64,000 bases of DNA from Isoetes taiwanensis (GCA_021234155.1 JAJEKV010000003.1:23966874-24030873), one strand, 5' to 3'; positions 22,303-33,650 are shown, counted from the stretch's first letter. The notes: generated by a model not told the origin, from the sequence alone. Made by a program: numbers and translations.

Positions 22303-25300
22303 TTACCATGAAAGTTGCTTGATGGCTTGTGAATGTCCTGTGGTATTTTCATTGTTCATTTTATGGCCAGAAGATTGGGAAATCCTGGAACACTAGAATC
22401 CTATGGTGACTCATATCGTGCTAGGTTGACGAGACTTAAGGACTGCCATTAGAAGTCTTTAAGGGCTGTACTTGGGTATTTGGAAATGGATTCACCAACT
22501 ACCTATTTCATTTTGTTTTGATGCGCAAAAAATTATATACATACAACCTCAGTTTATTTGGTGGGGAGGTGAATATACAAATAACTAGAAGGTTGGGATT
22601 CTAGATGGCAATGACACTGAGGTGATGACATCCAAGGGAGTAGATATTGAACAAGATATGGGGAGCTTATTGAATGATGCAAGCTTGTTAGTTCTGCTAC
22701 AATTCTATGCTACAGTTCAGCGTCAAATCTCTCTGACATTGTGAAAATGAGGCTAATATTGTGTATCGACCAGATGAGGATTTATCTCAAACTAGTTTTG
22801 TGGTGGTTGGTTTTCATCGTTACTTTATTGAGAGAAAAGAGCTCAACGAAGTAAAATTATATTCTTGGAGTCAGGAGGAACTTCACTTTTGCAGATTTGA
22901 AGCACGACTCCTCTGTCCTGAAGAATGTCTTTTCGAGCAATCTCTTGTATCGATTTATGCAGAAAGTTGAGCAACAGAAGCGAATAAATTATTCGTTCCC
23001 CAGAGAAAATCCCTATAACACATGGGTTATTCTACGAGGATCCCATAAATTCTTGCACTGAACTTGATTGTTGAGTGCTGTCTTTGAACTTTCTTGTGTT
23101 TTCATGTTGGGCCGCCTATTCTAGGTGTCATATAGTGAGAAAACTCGTGTTGAGCAGACTCGTGTTGTTTAGGTACGAATTTTGAGCAGACTCGTGTTGA
23201 GCAAATTGCACAACTGGAGATGGAAAATTTGGAGGCTAATGCGAATGAACTGCCATGCTCGCTAAAGCTTAGGCAGATCCCTTGTATTTGTATCTTCTTT
23301 CTCTCCTTAGAAAGGAAGACAGGAACGGTTGGAGTTAGAGAAACGAGAGGCAATAGGTGAGTTTCTTACAGCTAAATTGTTGTGCACATATATTATCCTT
23401 CTTGCAGATAAGCATGTAATATTTTTGCACATGTGGGCATGTGTTTTCTCTGGGTGCCATCTTGTCCATGTACCTATATGCTAGTTTGATGTGAAGTGAA
23501 TGCATGTTGTTAAACCTGTCATACAAGCCCCCACCTGGGTACATGCCCATTTTGAAGGAAGATAAATTGTACATTCCAGTAAGTGTTGTAGGATTTGCCA
23601 TCTTTTGCAAATGAGAATGAGCGGAAATTGTATGTCAAATTATATTGGGTCATGCAGGTGAAGAAATATCAAGGATACAACTTTATAAGACAGATCCTTG
23701 GACCACGTGGAAACGCACAAATGGTAAGTTGCTTCATATGATTATTGTTTATTCTGAAGCAGTGTGTATGTACTCGCCATTGTGAATACTCATTATTATG
23801 TAGACCACTAACTATGATAAAAAGTACAGCCATGGGAGAGTTGATGCAATGTCATCTAACCTTTGTAAATTAAATTAATTTGCCTTTCCAAAAAGGCGTT
23901 CCATGATGAAGCCTTGGTAAATTCATTGCCCATGTCACACCTATTAAGAATAAACTCTCGTGGCAATTTTCAACCAAAGGTCATAACAATTCAAGTCATT
24001 TTTTAATTTTATTAATGGACACAATTTCAAGCCAAGACATAGAAACAATTCGTTTAGTTCCCAAAAGTGTGTTTGTTCCATGATGTTCCATGATGAAGGC
24101 TTCAGCCATAAGGTCATAACAATTCAACTATTAAATGGACAGAATTTTGAGCCCAAACATAGAAACAAAGCATGGTTTAATTCATTGGTCCCTATACAGA
24201 ACCTTATCGACAATCCGCCCAACATCATAAAAAAAAAACATAGTATAGTTTGGTTGATTGATCAGAATGCATGAATAGCATGAACCTTACCGACAACCTG
24301 CTCAATGTCATAAGTAATAACTACAGTATTGTTGCTTGCTCTAACCCCATTGGTACCTTGCAAACAACCAGTATGCAAGGATCTGGAGAATGGCTGCTAA
24401 AAGAATCTAGAATGCAGTGTAAATGACAATGACATTCTTGTGGTCAGTCAGTATATCATCATTGGAGGACGTTATAATTTCGTGAACGGTAGGCAGTGTC
24501 GATTTCAAGGGTTCCATGACATACCTAGACCACAAATCAAACGCGAATGATCTCCTCAAATTGCTTTTATTAAAAGCTTTTAAAATTGCTGTAATCCATT
24601 CACTTATTAATGTCCCTTCAAAATCCATCAAGACCTGCTTTTCTATTATTAAGAGGAACCAAATATCAGACATCAAATGAAACACATACCTCTGGAATGA
24701 GTTTGACTCTTCTACCAACAACGTTTTAAAAAGCACATAATTTTGTTACTGTTGTAATTGCAGAACCCTGGTTAATAGACACAATTCTGTCAGTATTGAT
24801 AGTATACAACCTCAAAATAGAGAATAATACAGACATAACCTATGCAATAACATTGCTAAGATATGGGTATAGTCAAATTTCTACCATCATAAAAGTCATT
24901 ACCACCTTATCTTAGAGGGCTCTTTCTGAGCATTTTGAATTGGAGAGATGATATGTTGTAGGGGAATTTGCTAAGCATTGTTCCATATAAGTACCATAGA
25001 AATATCATGGTCATGATCTATAAAGCCCAAAAATAGCTTGTCTTGACATCATATGAATATAAAACCTAATCAACAGCAACTAATCCAAGATGAGAAAATG
25101 GTCTAAGAACATCTCAACTGGGCGGCAAAGAAACAATGGTTACTGCACACTGCACAGCTTTGCATTTCAATTTTGACGACTGTCAATTCTTCCTCGAGGC
25201 AACCCTGCAAAAAAATTTATAGAGGTGTAGATGTGCTTATCTATGCACAACTCCGCAAGCGAAAGCGCAGAGAGCATCCAAAGTGGATCAAAACAACAAA

Positions 25301-25988
25301 AAGCACGTCTTAGCATTTCAATTTCGACAAAATGTCAATTCTTCTTCGAGGCAACCCTGCATCATGAACATGTCTTCTTGTGTTGCATCATCAACGTATC
25401 TTAAAAGCAAAGTAAAAAGAATAAACGAAAAATCTTACTAAACACCATAGGGAAGGCATTTAGCTTAAAGACAGGATATGACAGAGCTGCAATCTAAGGA
25501 AGAGTTTGAGCTACTTAACAGATGCACTTTAGGTAGCCATCTTTATTGTTGGCATGCTATTATAGCTCAATCACTGCATATTATCAGAGCAATGACATAG
25601 TATTCAAGCAAATCGTCATCAGATCTTCAGGTAGCCAATAAGATGAAAGTCTCCAAAAGATTCATGGTGCTGGTAAATTTGCTATCAACAATCCAATTAT
25701 ACGATACCCAAAAGCACCAACAGTCCAAAAGAATTCTATACAAATCATAATATTGTGTATAAGAACATCCAAACTGTGCATTGCATTGCATCATGATGAA
25801 CTGCATCCACAACATTGGATTGGCAAGTACAAAAATATGAGGAACCAATTAGGCCCATCCCCAATGCCTTGGCAAGTATTTCAGTTATATCTCAGGCTTG
25901 TGTCAAGGGCATGCTTACATTATGTCTGGCCAAAATCATATGGTATGAAAGACATAAAATGCACGCATGTCCACAATGACCATTACAT
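22303..25988 (+). repeat. Repeat R, copy B
   Basis: This is a direct tandem duplicate of copy A. It begins at ACCATTACCATGAAAGTTGC and ends at the same CATGTCCACAATGACCATTA motif. It is about 800 bp shorter than A. It lacks the 18370-18900 block and has smaller deletions, for example near 24290-24340 and 25500-25530. The two copies differ by scattered substitutions and indels, so the duplication is not very recent. Confidence 0.88.
23170..23723 (+). pseudogene. SF1/BBP exon fragments, R copy B
   Basis: The same three exon pieces occur as in copy A. RVEQIAQLEMENLEANANEL is followed by RQERLELEKREAI ending at a good GTGAGT donor (about 23357). The KH exon is at 23658-23723 (VKKYQGYNFIRQILGPRGNA), between CATGCAG and GTAAGT. 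The middle exon keeps RQERLELEKRE better than copy A and matches the SF1 consensus RERLNRERQEII. Isolated exons without the rest of the gene mean this is not functional. Confidence 0.8.
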
Positions 25989-27030
25989 TATTTACTTGTG
26001 GAGCCAAGTAATATATTGCAGTTGCATTCACACTCAAATGTATTGACAAGATGTATCTGTTGGTGCCATTTCAGTGAATCAGCAGCAAGAACATGCCCTT
26101 CCAACACTCTCACTTGGACATATAACTAGCATAACTAGCTTGCTCAATTTCTTCATTCCATCAGTCTTACTCTTCCCTTCTTCTTTTTATCAATATCTTC
26201 CTTTGGAATAACAAGCAAACTGCACTGCTTACATCATCCTTTTTGTTTTGGAGTTCCCCTATACCACCTTCATAATGTATGCCCATAGGAGTCTTCAGGC
26301 TTCATAGAGGATTCTTCTAGCTCACGTGCAATGCTGCAGATTTCTGAGTGAGTCTGCAATCATGTCATGAGCTTTATTATTCCTCCAATCCTTCAACAGT
26401 ACATGCCAAAAGCAAAAATTTAATCTTGCTTTCCATTTAAAGTAGCCTCTTCAATGAACATATCAAAGGTTTCCATTCAATAGTCAAACTGAAATACATC
26501 ATAGGTGCACCACTCATGGCACACCAACTGTCTCAGATATTCTGTGGACTTCCCTATCTGCCCAACCAATTCAAGAAATGGTGGCTCCTGCATAACTGGC
26601 CTATGCAGACTGATGCACCACATCAGTGGTCCATGTTTTGAAGATGCACCCTTTCAGTATAAAATAGTTCACGGGCTTTGCAGCCATTTTTCTGTATGAA
26701 TTCAACTGCCATAGGTGCATTCTGATATAACCATTATTGAGATTTTAAGGAAAGGAAGTGCATAAAAACCTAAATTACCAAGGATTTCTGATGGATTAAC
26801 GAGCTACAACCTGCCGTAGTCAAATCTCTGTGCATTATGCTCCTCGGCAAGAAATTCCACGCCATTTCTTTGAAAAATCTATGAAACTGCCCAGCATTTC
26901 TTTGAAAAATCTATGCTCCAGCAGGGCATCTGCCCATCTGCAACCAAGACTTGGGAATCAAGGCAACCAAGACGGGTCTATAAGACGGGTCTATAAGATT
27001 GGACACCTCTTTGACGTACTTGATGAACAC
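25989..27030. other. Unassigned exon-like sequence
   Basis: On the minus strand around 26480-26610 one can read PPFLELVGQIGKSTEYLRQL in an open stretch ending at a possible CAG|TTTG boundary. It has the composition of real coding sequence, but I do not recognise the family and in-frame stops lie beyond it. Positions 26810-26930 contain a short local duplication (TTTCTTTGAAAAATCTATG occurs twice). Otherwise there is nothing supportable. Confidence 0.35.
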
Positions 27031-27040
27031 CTCTTTGCTT

Positions 27041-27656
27041 ATGGAAGACATACTTAAGCTTATGGATGAATTAGGTGGCTTATTGGTAGAGGACAAAGCG
27101 CCATCATTGGATGCAGAAGACCTAGATGAGGACTTTGTCAACTTTTGTCAGTCAATAGAAGAAAATCTCTGCAAAGGAGATAGTGAAGTTGAAGCAGAAG
27201 CAGCCAGTATAGCCATGCATGACTTGGTCAATGCATCAATTGGACTTGGAAGTGAACAGGCAACAGTAAGCACATGGAACACTTGTACATATCCGCGTGA
27301 ATGGCAGCCATGGGAGCAACAAGCAACACAAGGAATGACAGGCAACAGCAAGCATGGCAACTATGCCACAAGAAATGACAGCTCCAAGGATGAAGAAGCA
27401 GAAGATAGAGATGCCCCATCTTGATTGCCCTCGGTGTTTCAGTGATAACACACGCTTCGACTACATGAACAATAAGAAGCAAGGCCAACCCAGGTATACG
27501 TGCAGAAGCTGCAACAGGGAGTGGACTGTTGGGGGCAAACTAAGGGTGTTAGGACCTCGAAAGCCTCCACAATCTAGGAAACCTAAAGGCAAGATTGTTG
27601 CTTCCAATGAGAACTTAACATTTGAGAATGTTCAGCCACTTGTATATTCATATTGA
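27041..27656 (+). pseudogene. Dof-like zinc-finger gene, copy 1
   Basis: Dof proteins are plant-specific transcription factors with one CX2CX21CX2C finger that binds AAAG-type sites. The ATG at 27041 opens an acidic N-terminus: MEDILKLMDELGG, DAEDLDEDFVNFCQSIEEN and a Trp-rich segment with NTCTYPREWQPWEQQ. A frameshift near 27330-27360 then switches frame to [16 protein letters not shown]. The finger at 27426-27520 reads CPRC, 21 residues, CRSC, then [12 protein letters not shown]. It matches CPRC.S..T.F.Y.NN....QPR..C..C.R.WT.GG.LR, including exact spacing. The C-terminus is only about 45 residues and ends VQPLVYSY. The finger is intact but disconnected from the N-terminus. Confidence 0.8.
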
Positions 27657-28560
27657 AATTGTACTGCCATTTCTATATGGTTATTGAGATTGTACAGCTC
27701 CCATTTGGGTTGTAAATACGTGGAGAATTTATAAAGATTTTTTGCACTTGATGTCCTTTGTTTGTAAGAATTCATGTCAGTCATCTCCTTTTATTTTGAC
27801 TACTTGGTTTTTTATCTTTTCATGTCGATGTAGTATACCTTTTCTAGTATACAGAAAGTTGGTATTGAAGATAATAGAAAGTTGGTAGTCTAATCATTAC
27901 GTGTGCAAACTTGATATATTTCTAGCACTATGCCTATGCGCAATGCATTCTTATGGACCATCAAAATGTAGACTCTAAATCACAGCCTTCTTGCCACACT
28001 TACAAATGCTCCTGCTACAAACCAAGCATATTATGTCAAAGGTGGAGTCAGTTCTGCATGTTATAAGAAGTAGGTTAGAAACTTAACACTGCGAGCTGCA
28101 CTCATCATGGCTTCTAATGCCCGAAATTAAGTGAGATTAGCATCTTATGTGTGAAGAGCACAAACTTTTTACACTTGAGAAGATCAAGTTACCAGCTAAG
28201 GCACAAAGAAATCTCAGTGCAGTTTCTAACCACACTTCCTGCTCCATTTAACAATGCCTTTGCAACCAAGCATGTTATATCAAAGGCGGAGTGTGTGTTA
28301 TAGCAAGTAGCTTAGAAACTTAATAATGGGAGCTGCACCGATCATATATGGCTTAGCGCAAACTGCCTTACACTTTGACAATATCAAGTTACTAGCTATG
28401 ACATAAAGGAATATCCATCTAATTGTCTCAGTAACTTAATGGCAAATACGTGCTGGCAGGTTAGTTATGCATAACAAGAACTTTGAGATTCTGCCCCTAA
28501 GCTCAGCTATCAACGTGTTAACCACTACATTATTGTATATTAGAGGCTTGCTGCAGGGGA
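27657..28560. repeat. Tail repeat T, full copy (inverted partner at 55190-56010)
   Basis: This is non-coding DNA that follows the Dof-like gene in each copy. It opens GTACTGCCATTTCTATATGG and runs through GTAGACTCTAAATCACAGCC to the module containing CTAAGCTCAGCTATCAACG. Within it the motif AACCAAGCATATTATGTCAA...GTTATAA.AAGTAG recurs twice (28018-28080 and 28254-28315), so T itself carries an internal duplication. Copies or parts recur at 8.0, 31.2, 49.5, 54.0, 55.2-56.0 (inverted), 56.85, 58.45 and 63.1 kb. Confidence 0.8.
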
Positions 28561-29395
28561 TGTCTGATAGGGATGCACTACAAACCTCTGCCTATAGAAA
28601 AGAGTAACCCTCTAGATTTTGTTTGCATGCTAGTTGTTCTCAAGTTTTCCACAACCCCACAAATAACCCCCAAATAGCAACCAGACTAGATTTTCATAGA
28701 ATATGCTGTGCCATGAAAATATAGGAAGTGAGGCAGCTTTTGGCTTAAAATGGTCCACGTTTCTGTGATCCATATTTGTCTAAAACTCCATGGCAATCTC
28801 AACTATTATTGAACCTCTGAACAAGCAGTAGCAGATGGGTCTTCTGCATCAAATACACTTCCAAGAATCTTAACATTGGTATCAGTGTTCTTTCCAATAA
28901 GTCACTTATCTAAACTAGATCAAGGACAAGAATCCCTTTCTAGGTTCCTTTCTTGAACTGCTACTTAAGGAGTTCTAGTAAAGTTTTTTGTTGATCTTGA
29001 ATCACATGTTGTAGATGTTCTCAAAGTGTAAGGCAGTTTGTGCTCTTAATAAGGCAACTTTATGTCAGGCATTAGAAGCCATAATCAAGAACCCTTTGTT
29101 AAGTTTCCTAGCATTCAACAGGTGATGCTGCTCTGCAGCATCCAAGAATTCTGCTAGTACAAGTTAGTGTTTATGTCACACAACATTGAGGACTTTAATC
29201 TTCAACATTTGCATTCTTCTCATGTGATTTGGATGCTACAAAAATGAAGAAAACAGAGACAACAAGGTGTGAATAAACCAAATAGATGTAATATCACTTC
29301 AAACCTTTGTAGGTTGCAGATATACTACACCAGTGATTAGCGATTCGCTGCTTAAATAACTTTCTAGCTAGAAAAGCCAGAGCAAGGTGATTCAC
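28561..29395. other. No gene seen
   Basis: AT-rich DNA with weak resemblance to the tail repeat (for example GTGTAAGGCAGTTTGTGCTC near 29027). I see no coding sequence. Confidence 0.5.
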
Positions 29396-29706
29396 CGCAA
29401 TTCACTCACAGATTCCAGTTAAAAAAACTGGAGCAACAAATAGAAAGCAGACAGTCGACATGGAGAATTAGAGCTCAGCTGTTTCCACAGACAACTACGA
29501 TTTCTGCACTGCAGGTCGGCTTCTGCTGCTGCATCTCTGCTTTTCGCCCCTGATGACTATTTCTTGAACGTCCCCTTTTATTGCTGTATCTCCACCGACC
29601 TTATTTTTAAATACACGTGCCTCCATTTCATAGCAATTCAATATTTCATACTTGTTCAACTCCATATACCATATAAACGATTATAAACCCATATGGTATG
29701 ATACAT

Positions 29707-30230
29707 CTACACTTCCCCTTCATGCCATATTTCTTCCTTCGATATGCCAAGTATCTGTGTAAACAACTTCAGCTTCCGTTCTGTCATCGCTTTTGTAAAT
29801 AAGTCCGCTGCTTGATATGATGTTTCTACATATTGCATTATTAATTCATTCTTTGCAATGAGATCTCTTATTTTATGAACACGTAATTCAATATGTTTGG
29901 TTCTTTCGTGGTGCACCGGATTCTTTGCTATAGCAATACAGCTTAGGCTATCTGTCAAAAGACCCATACAATTTCTTTAGCTGCTAGCGAAGAGGCTGAG
30001 TATTCAGCTTCAGCAGAAGACATAGCAACAGATGATTGTTTTTTACTCCTCCATGATATTAGACCTCCTGCAAGCATTAAAGCATAGCCGGAAGTGGATC
30101 TTCTAGCATCTAGATCACCTGCCCAATCTGCATCAGAATATGCAAACAAAACCAAGTTGTCAGAGTTAAAAGTGATTCCATGGTTTTTCGTGCCTTTTAA
30201 GTATCTTAAGATTCGTTTCCAAGGCTGCAA
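29707..30230 (-). pseudogene. Copia-2 copy B RNase H region with internal deletion
   Basis: The RNase H motifs YSDADWAGDLDARRSTSGY and SSAEAEYSASSLAAKEIVWV are present; here the SSAEAEY consensus is intact, unlike copy A. A deletion then joins the sequence directly to LLTDSLSCIAIAKNPVHHE in a different frame. It ends with the same C-terminus, GISKEEIWHEGEV. The deletion removes part of the domain between the second and third catalytic residues, so the enzyme would be dead. Confidence 0.87.
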
Positions 30231-30266
30231 CCCAATGTCCTCTGCCTAGATTTTTGTTATATCTGC

Positions 30267-31098
30267 TTAACAAAATACCGCAAAGGCAATATCTGGACGT
30301 GTACTGTTTGCCACATAAAGCAGACAACCTATGAGCTCCCTGTATGGAATATTTTCCATTTCCTTCTTTTCTTCATCTGAAGATGGACATAAATCTGCTG
30401 ATATTTTATAACCTGCCACAAGCGGTGTATTCACTGGTTTTGAATTTTCTAATCCAAACCTCATTATCATATTTTCAATATTTCGAGTCTGACAAAGTCT
30501 GAGCATTCTGTTTTCCTTATCTCTACTCATTTCAATTCCCAAGAACTGTTTTAATTCTCCAAGATCTGTCATTTTAAATCTTTTCTGAAGAATTTGCTTG
30601 CATTTATCTAGGCATCTCATGCAATTCGATACCATTATGCAGTCATCTACGTACAAAGCAATAATGCAAAATTTATCCCTATCTTTGAACATGTACAAAT
30701 TTCCATCATTGTTGAGTTTCTCAAATCCTTGCTCCCTCAGATATTTATCTATGCACTTATACCACTCCCTAGGTGCTTGTCTTAAACCATAAACTGCACG
30801 TTTTAATTTCTAAACCATGTTACTTCCTTCCCCAAAGCCTGGAGCTTGCTTCATATATATCTCGTCCTGCAAATTTGCATTTAGAAATGCAGTTTTCACA
30901 TCCATATGATGTATGTCAATTTTGAGTGCATTTGCTAGAGCTAACACAAGTCTAATACTTGTTAATTTCACAATTGGGGAGTATGTCTCTTCATAATCAA
31001 TTCCTTTCTTTTGTGAAAAACCCTGAGCAACCAGTCTAGCTTTATACCTTTTGGTCCCATCAGAATTTGTTTTAATTCTATAAATCCACTTATTTCCT
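30267..31098 (-). pseudogene. Copia-2 copy B reverse transcriptase C-terminal half
   Basis: A 143-codon open stretch encodes MYMFKDRDKFCIIALYVDD, KMTDLGELKQFLGIEMSRD, NTPLVAGYKISADLCPSSDE and LIGCLLYVANSTRPDIAFAV, then meets a shared frame break. Upstream pieces with KLKRAVYGLRQAPREWY and HHMD follow a shared stop near 30811. This copy is slightly better preserved than copy A here: MRFGLEN keeps IMRFGLEN, and the PYRELIGCLLY junction is intact. Confidence 0.87.
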
Positions 31099-31103
31099 TT
31101 GTT

Positions 31104-31184
31104 TGTCCTTTGTTTGTTTTTTGCACTTGATGTCCTTTGTTTGTTTTTTGCACTTGATGTCCTTTGTTTGTTTTTTGCACTTGA
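31104..31184 (+). repeat. Three 27-bp tandem repeats
   Basis: The unit begins TGTCCTTTGTTTGTTTTTTG and ends CACTTGA. It occurs three times exactly at 31104-31130, 31131-31157 and 31158-31184, directly at the junction where copia-2 copy B ends. In other copies of the T repeat (27735 and 49530) only one or one and a half units occur. The expansion is therefore local to this junction. Confidence 0.9.
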
Positions 31185-32380
31185 TGTCCTTTTATTTTGA
31201 CTACTTGGTCTTTTATCTTTTCATGTCTATGCTATCAGATGTAGTATACTGTTTCTAGTATATAGAAAGTTGGTATTGAAGATAATAGGAAGATCTAGTC
31301 TAATCATTACGTGTGCAAACTTGATATATTTCTAGTACTATGCCTCCGCACAATGCATTCTAATGGACTATCAAAATGTAGACTCTTCAGCCTTCCTGCC
31401 ACACTTACAAATGCTCCTGCTATAAACCAAGCATATTATGTCAAAGGCGGAGTCAGCTCTGCATGTTATAACAAGTAGGTTAGAAACACTAATAGAATAT
31501 AATATAATTTGTCACGTTTTCTTTAACGAAAAATATATTTTCAAGCATTTTTTTAATTTCCATTACATAATATGACTAGTTATGGTTGCCGGGCTCTAGT
31601 AAGAACTTTGAGAGCCTACTTGCATGCATGTAGTGTCAAAAGATATAATGTCACAATATCTCATCAATTTTTTACTATGAAATAGTTTGTGCATGCTGTA
31701 AGACAAAGATATTGTAATACGGTAAAGTCGTTCATAGATTATGGCGCTGATGCTGATGTTTCTGCAGTTTCAACTGAACTAAGTGCCACTTCATTACATC
31801 ATGCCTCTGGGTTAGGCATGTATGCTCGTCCCTTGCCATGAAAGAAGATTTGGAAGTAGTCTTGTATATATAATTCTTCATCATTTTTTTCAAACCATTA
31901 GAGCAAAGCAATGATCACAGAAATTATAATGTGATGTTTTTGTATCAAGAGGTCTGGAGATAAACCTCTTCGTATCTAGAGAAAAATTTGGATCATGGAA
32001 CTGTAGATCCAACCAGGAGTGTCCTTGCACTATTTGACATGATTGAAAAAAATCTTCCACTAGTTAATTACAGCAAACAATTGGACAATGAGACCTCATA
32101 AGCTGGTATAGACCATAGACTCAGTCTGTATCTTTTTGCCCAAAAAATTTCCTTGGCACGTTTCATGTCAATGTTCTAGCAATCACAGCATCCAACAAGA
32201 GACTGATGCACAAGAAAAAGAGAATCTATTTAGAGTAGCTTGCTGAACAAATCTGATTCTCCTTTCTAAAGATAAAGAATAAAGATAAAGATAAATATAT
32301 TCACAATATCATAAAGACCTTCCAATCCAGCAGGGCAAGAAGAATTACAAACTCACATAGACACAACAAGTAACAAACCT
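31185..32380. other. T-repeat fragment and non-coding spacer
   Basis: Positions 31185-31560 match the T repeat (AGTATATAGAAAGTTGG, then TCTAATCATTACGTGTGC, then AATATAATTTGTCACG). From 31560 to 32380 the sequence is AT-rich with a small AAAGATAA microsatellite at 32265-32295. I see no gene. Confidence 0.6.
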
Positions 32381-32640
32381 CCCTTATTTGCCACGCTGCT
32401 AATGTTGTTGAAGGTATCTGAAAAAATAGACATCTCATGCTGCCATCTACTGATTTCATAAGCTGGACACAAGATCAAGAAGTGTTGTTCATCCTCTATT
32501 TTCTCTGAACCACATATCTTGCATCTTCTTTTGGGCTTCTGGATTCTATGCCATTTACCACATTCAATTTGCAGGTGATAGAACTATCCTGTAATGCAAC
32601 TGATAAAATTATCCAAAAGATACTGCTGCAGTGCATACAT
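32381..32640 (-). pseudogene. LINE C-terminal zinc-finger relic
   Basis: On the minus strand one reads YHLQIECGKWHRIQ followed by CKICGSEKIEDEQHFLILCP and AYEISRWQHEM. This is the conserved end of many non-LTR retrotransposon proteins: L.IE.G.W......R.C..C....IEDE.HFL..CP.Y...R, a CCHC finger. A stop lies just before YHLQI and only about 85 codons are recognisable, so it is the isolated 3' end of a LINE. It differs in sequence from the LINE at 13.5-16.3 kb. Confidence 0.72.
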
Positions 32641-32784
32641 GACCATACAGTTAGCCAATGCATTACGGGAATATACCCAATCTGGATGTAGTTGAAAGGA
32701 GAACATATTGCTTGATGCAGCCTACTTGAAACGAACAATTCATGCATAAAGAATTTGGGATAAAACTTTATTAACTATGAGAAT

Positions 32785-33029
32785 CTGCAATTTCGGCAGT
32801 ATCCAGAATGTTGATGCCATTATCAAATGCGTAACATAGTTGATGATGAGCTTCCTTTTCCGTGTTTTAAGTGAGCTTCCTTTTCCGTGTTTTAAGAGCC
32901 CCAAGTCATCTGTTTAACATATTGTTCTCAGCTAAGGGTATACAAGAGGAATAATTATTAAGTATTGAAACTAACCGTGCCTAGTGTGACTTCACTGATG
33001 ACAAGGTCGGAATGAGCCAGTTTATCGTT
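32785..33029 (-). pseudogene. Aldo/keto reductase (Tas-like) relic, two exons
   Basis: Aldo/keto reductases are NADPH-dependent TIM-barrel oxidoreductases. On the minus strand an exon piece reads KLAHSDLVISEVTLGT (32976-33029) and runs into the donor GTTAGT. After an AACAG acceptor the next exon starts MTWG (32909) and later reads NTEKEAHHQLCYAFDNGINI with LDTAEI. Together these match the family N-terminus LG.SDL.IS.I.LGTMTWG.QNTE.EA...L.YA...GIN..DTAE.YP, including the catalytic-region aspartate. A 25-bp duplication at 32845-32894 breaks the frame between TWG and NTEKE, and the sequence stops after TAEIADS. Confidence 0.77.
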
Positions 33030-33615
33030 CAAGTTTATGTTGTTGCAAATGAGCCACGTTGCATGCTTAAAAAAAGTTGGTCTTGTGGTTAAGACATTTA
33101 CAAACAGATCGGATGCTGTCATGTGTTATGACGAAATACATACAAGTAGGTAACAAACAATTTTTTTTGCCTTTGTTATTTCGAGGTGTTTAGGGCATTA
33201 TAAAGGAGACGGCCAAGAGGAAAAGATTGGAATTCAAGAGTGATGTGTATTTGACATCCGATTGTTTTAAGATTCCCAACCACAAGAAAAACGGGATGAG
33301 CACACCAAGCAATACAAAGGAAACACATCTATGTTCTAATGGTTAATTGGATGGGCAATCTCCAGTTAGACCAGTACCAATCATTTAAAGATGTGGATTT
33401 GCACAACAAGGAGGCTGGATCTCCACACCAAATGGGGCATAGAGAACTTCTTAATGTTTGACACTCAGACCAAGGTTCATACTGGACCAAAGGTGGCCAA
33501 GTCAAGGCAATTGGCATTGGGTGTATACCGACCGTATTCAAAGGCTGAGGAAATGGATGTCAAGTTTGCATCTGTGTGGAGGAGAGATATTGTTGAGGTA
33601 AGAGGCCTGCCTTTC
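33030..33615 (+). other. Unrecognised exon-like block
   Basis: After TTTAG at about 33190 the plus strand reads GIIKETAKRKRLEFKSDVYL, and later, in other frames, VNWMGNLQLDQYQSFKDVDL and KVAKSRQLALGVYRPYSKAE ending RRDIVE at a GTAAGA donor (33598-33603). Splice-like ends and codon-like composition suggest fragments of a real gene, broken by frameshifts. I do not recognise the family. Confidence 0.35.
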
Positions 33616-33650
33616 TCTATTCACCATATGATCTGTGAGGGTCAAGTTGA
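33616..33650 (+). repeat. 35-bp match to 4568-4602
   Basis: The stretch starting CTATTCACCATATGATCTGT occurs here and at 4568-4602, where it lies between R copy C and the copia-2 LTR. It marks a shared breakpoint sequence and not a gene. Confidence 0.7.

Larger units (their letters stand above)
29396..31098 (-). mobile_element. Copia-2, copy B (3' fragment)
   Basis: This duplicate of 4603-6480 is on the same strand and comprises LTR-like sequence, RNase H and the C-terminal half of reverse transcriptase. It ends abruptly at 31098 in the motif RYKARLVAQGF...NKWI, where it meets the 27-bp tandem repeats of the Dof-tail family. Compared with copy A it lacks about 95 bp of LTR (4676-4770) and 57 bp of RNase H (RRLLNEIGIS...IPL). 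It shares copy A's stop before KLKRAVYG and the frame break after RPDIAFAV. Confidence 0.9.

Noticed and set aside
17803-25988. Repeat R as a Helitron
   Set aside because: Gene-fragment capture fits, but I could not find a convincing 5' TC / 3' CTRR with hairpin at the shared boundaries.
31104-31184. CRISPR-like direct repeats
   Set aside because: The three 27-bp units are contiguous with no spacers, and the window is a plant nuclear genome.
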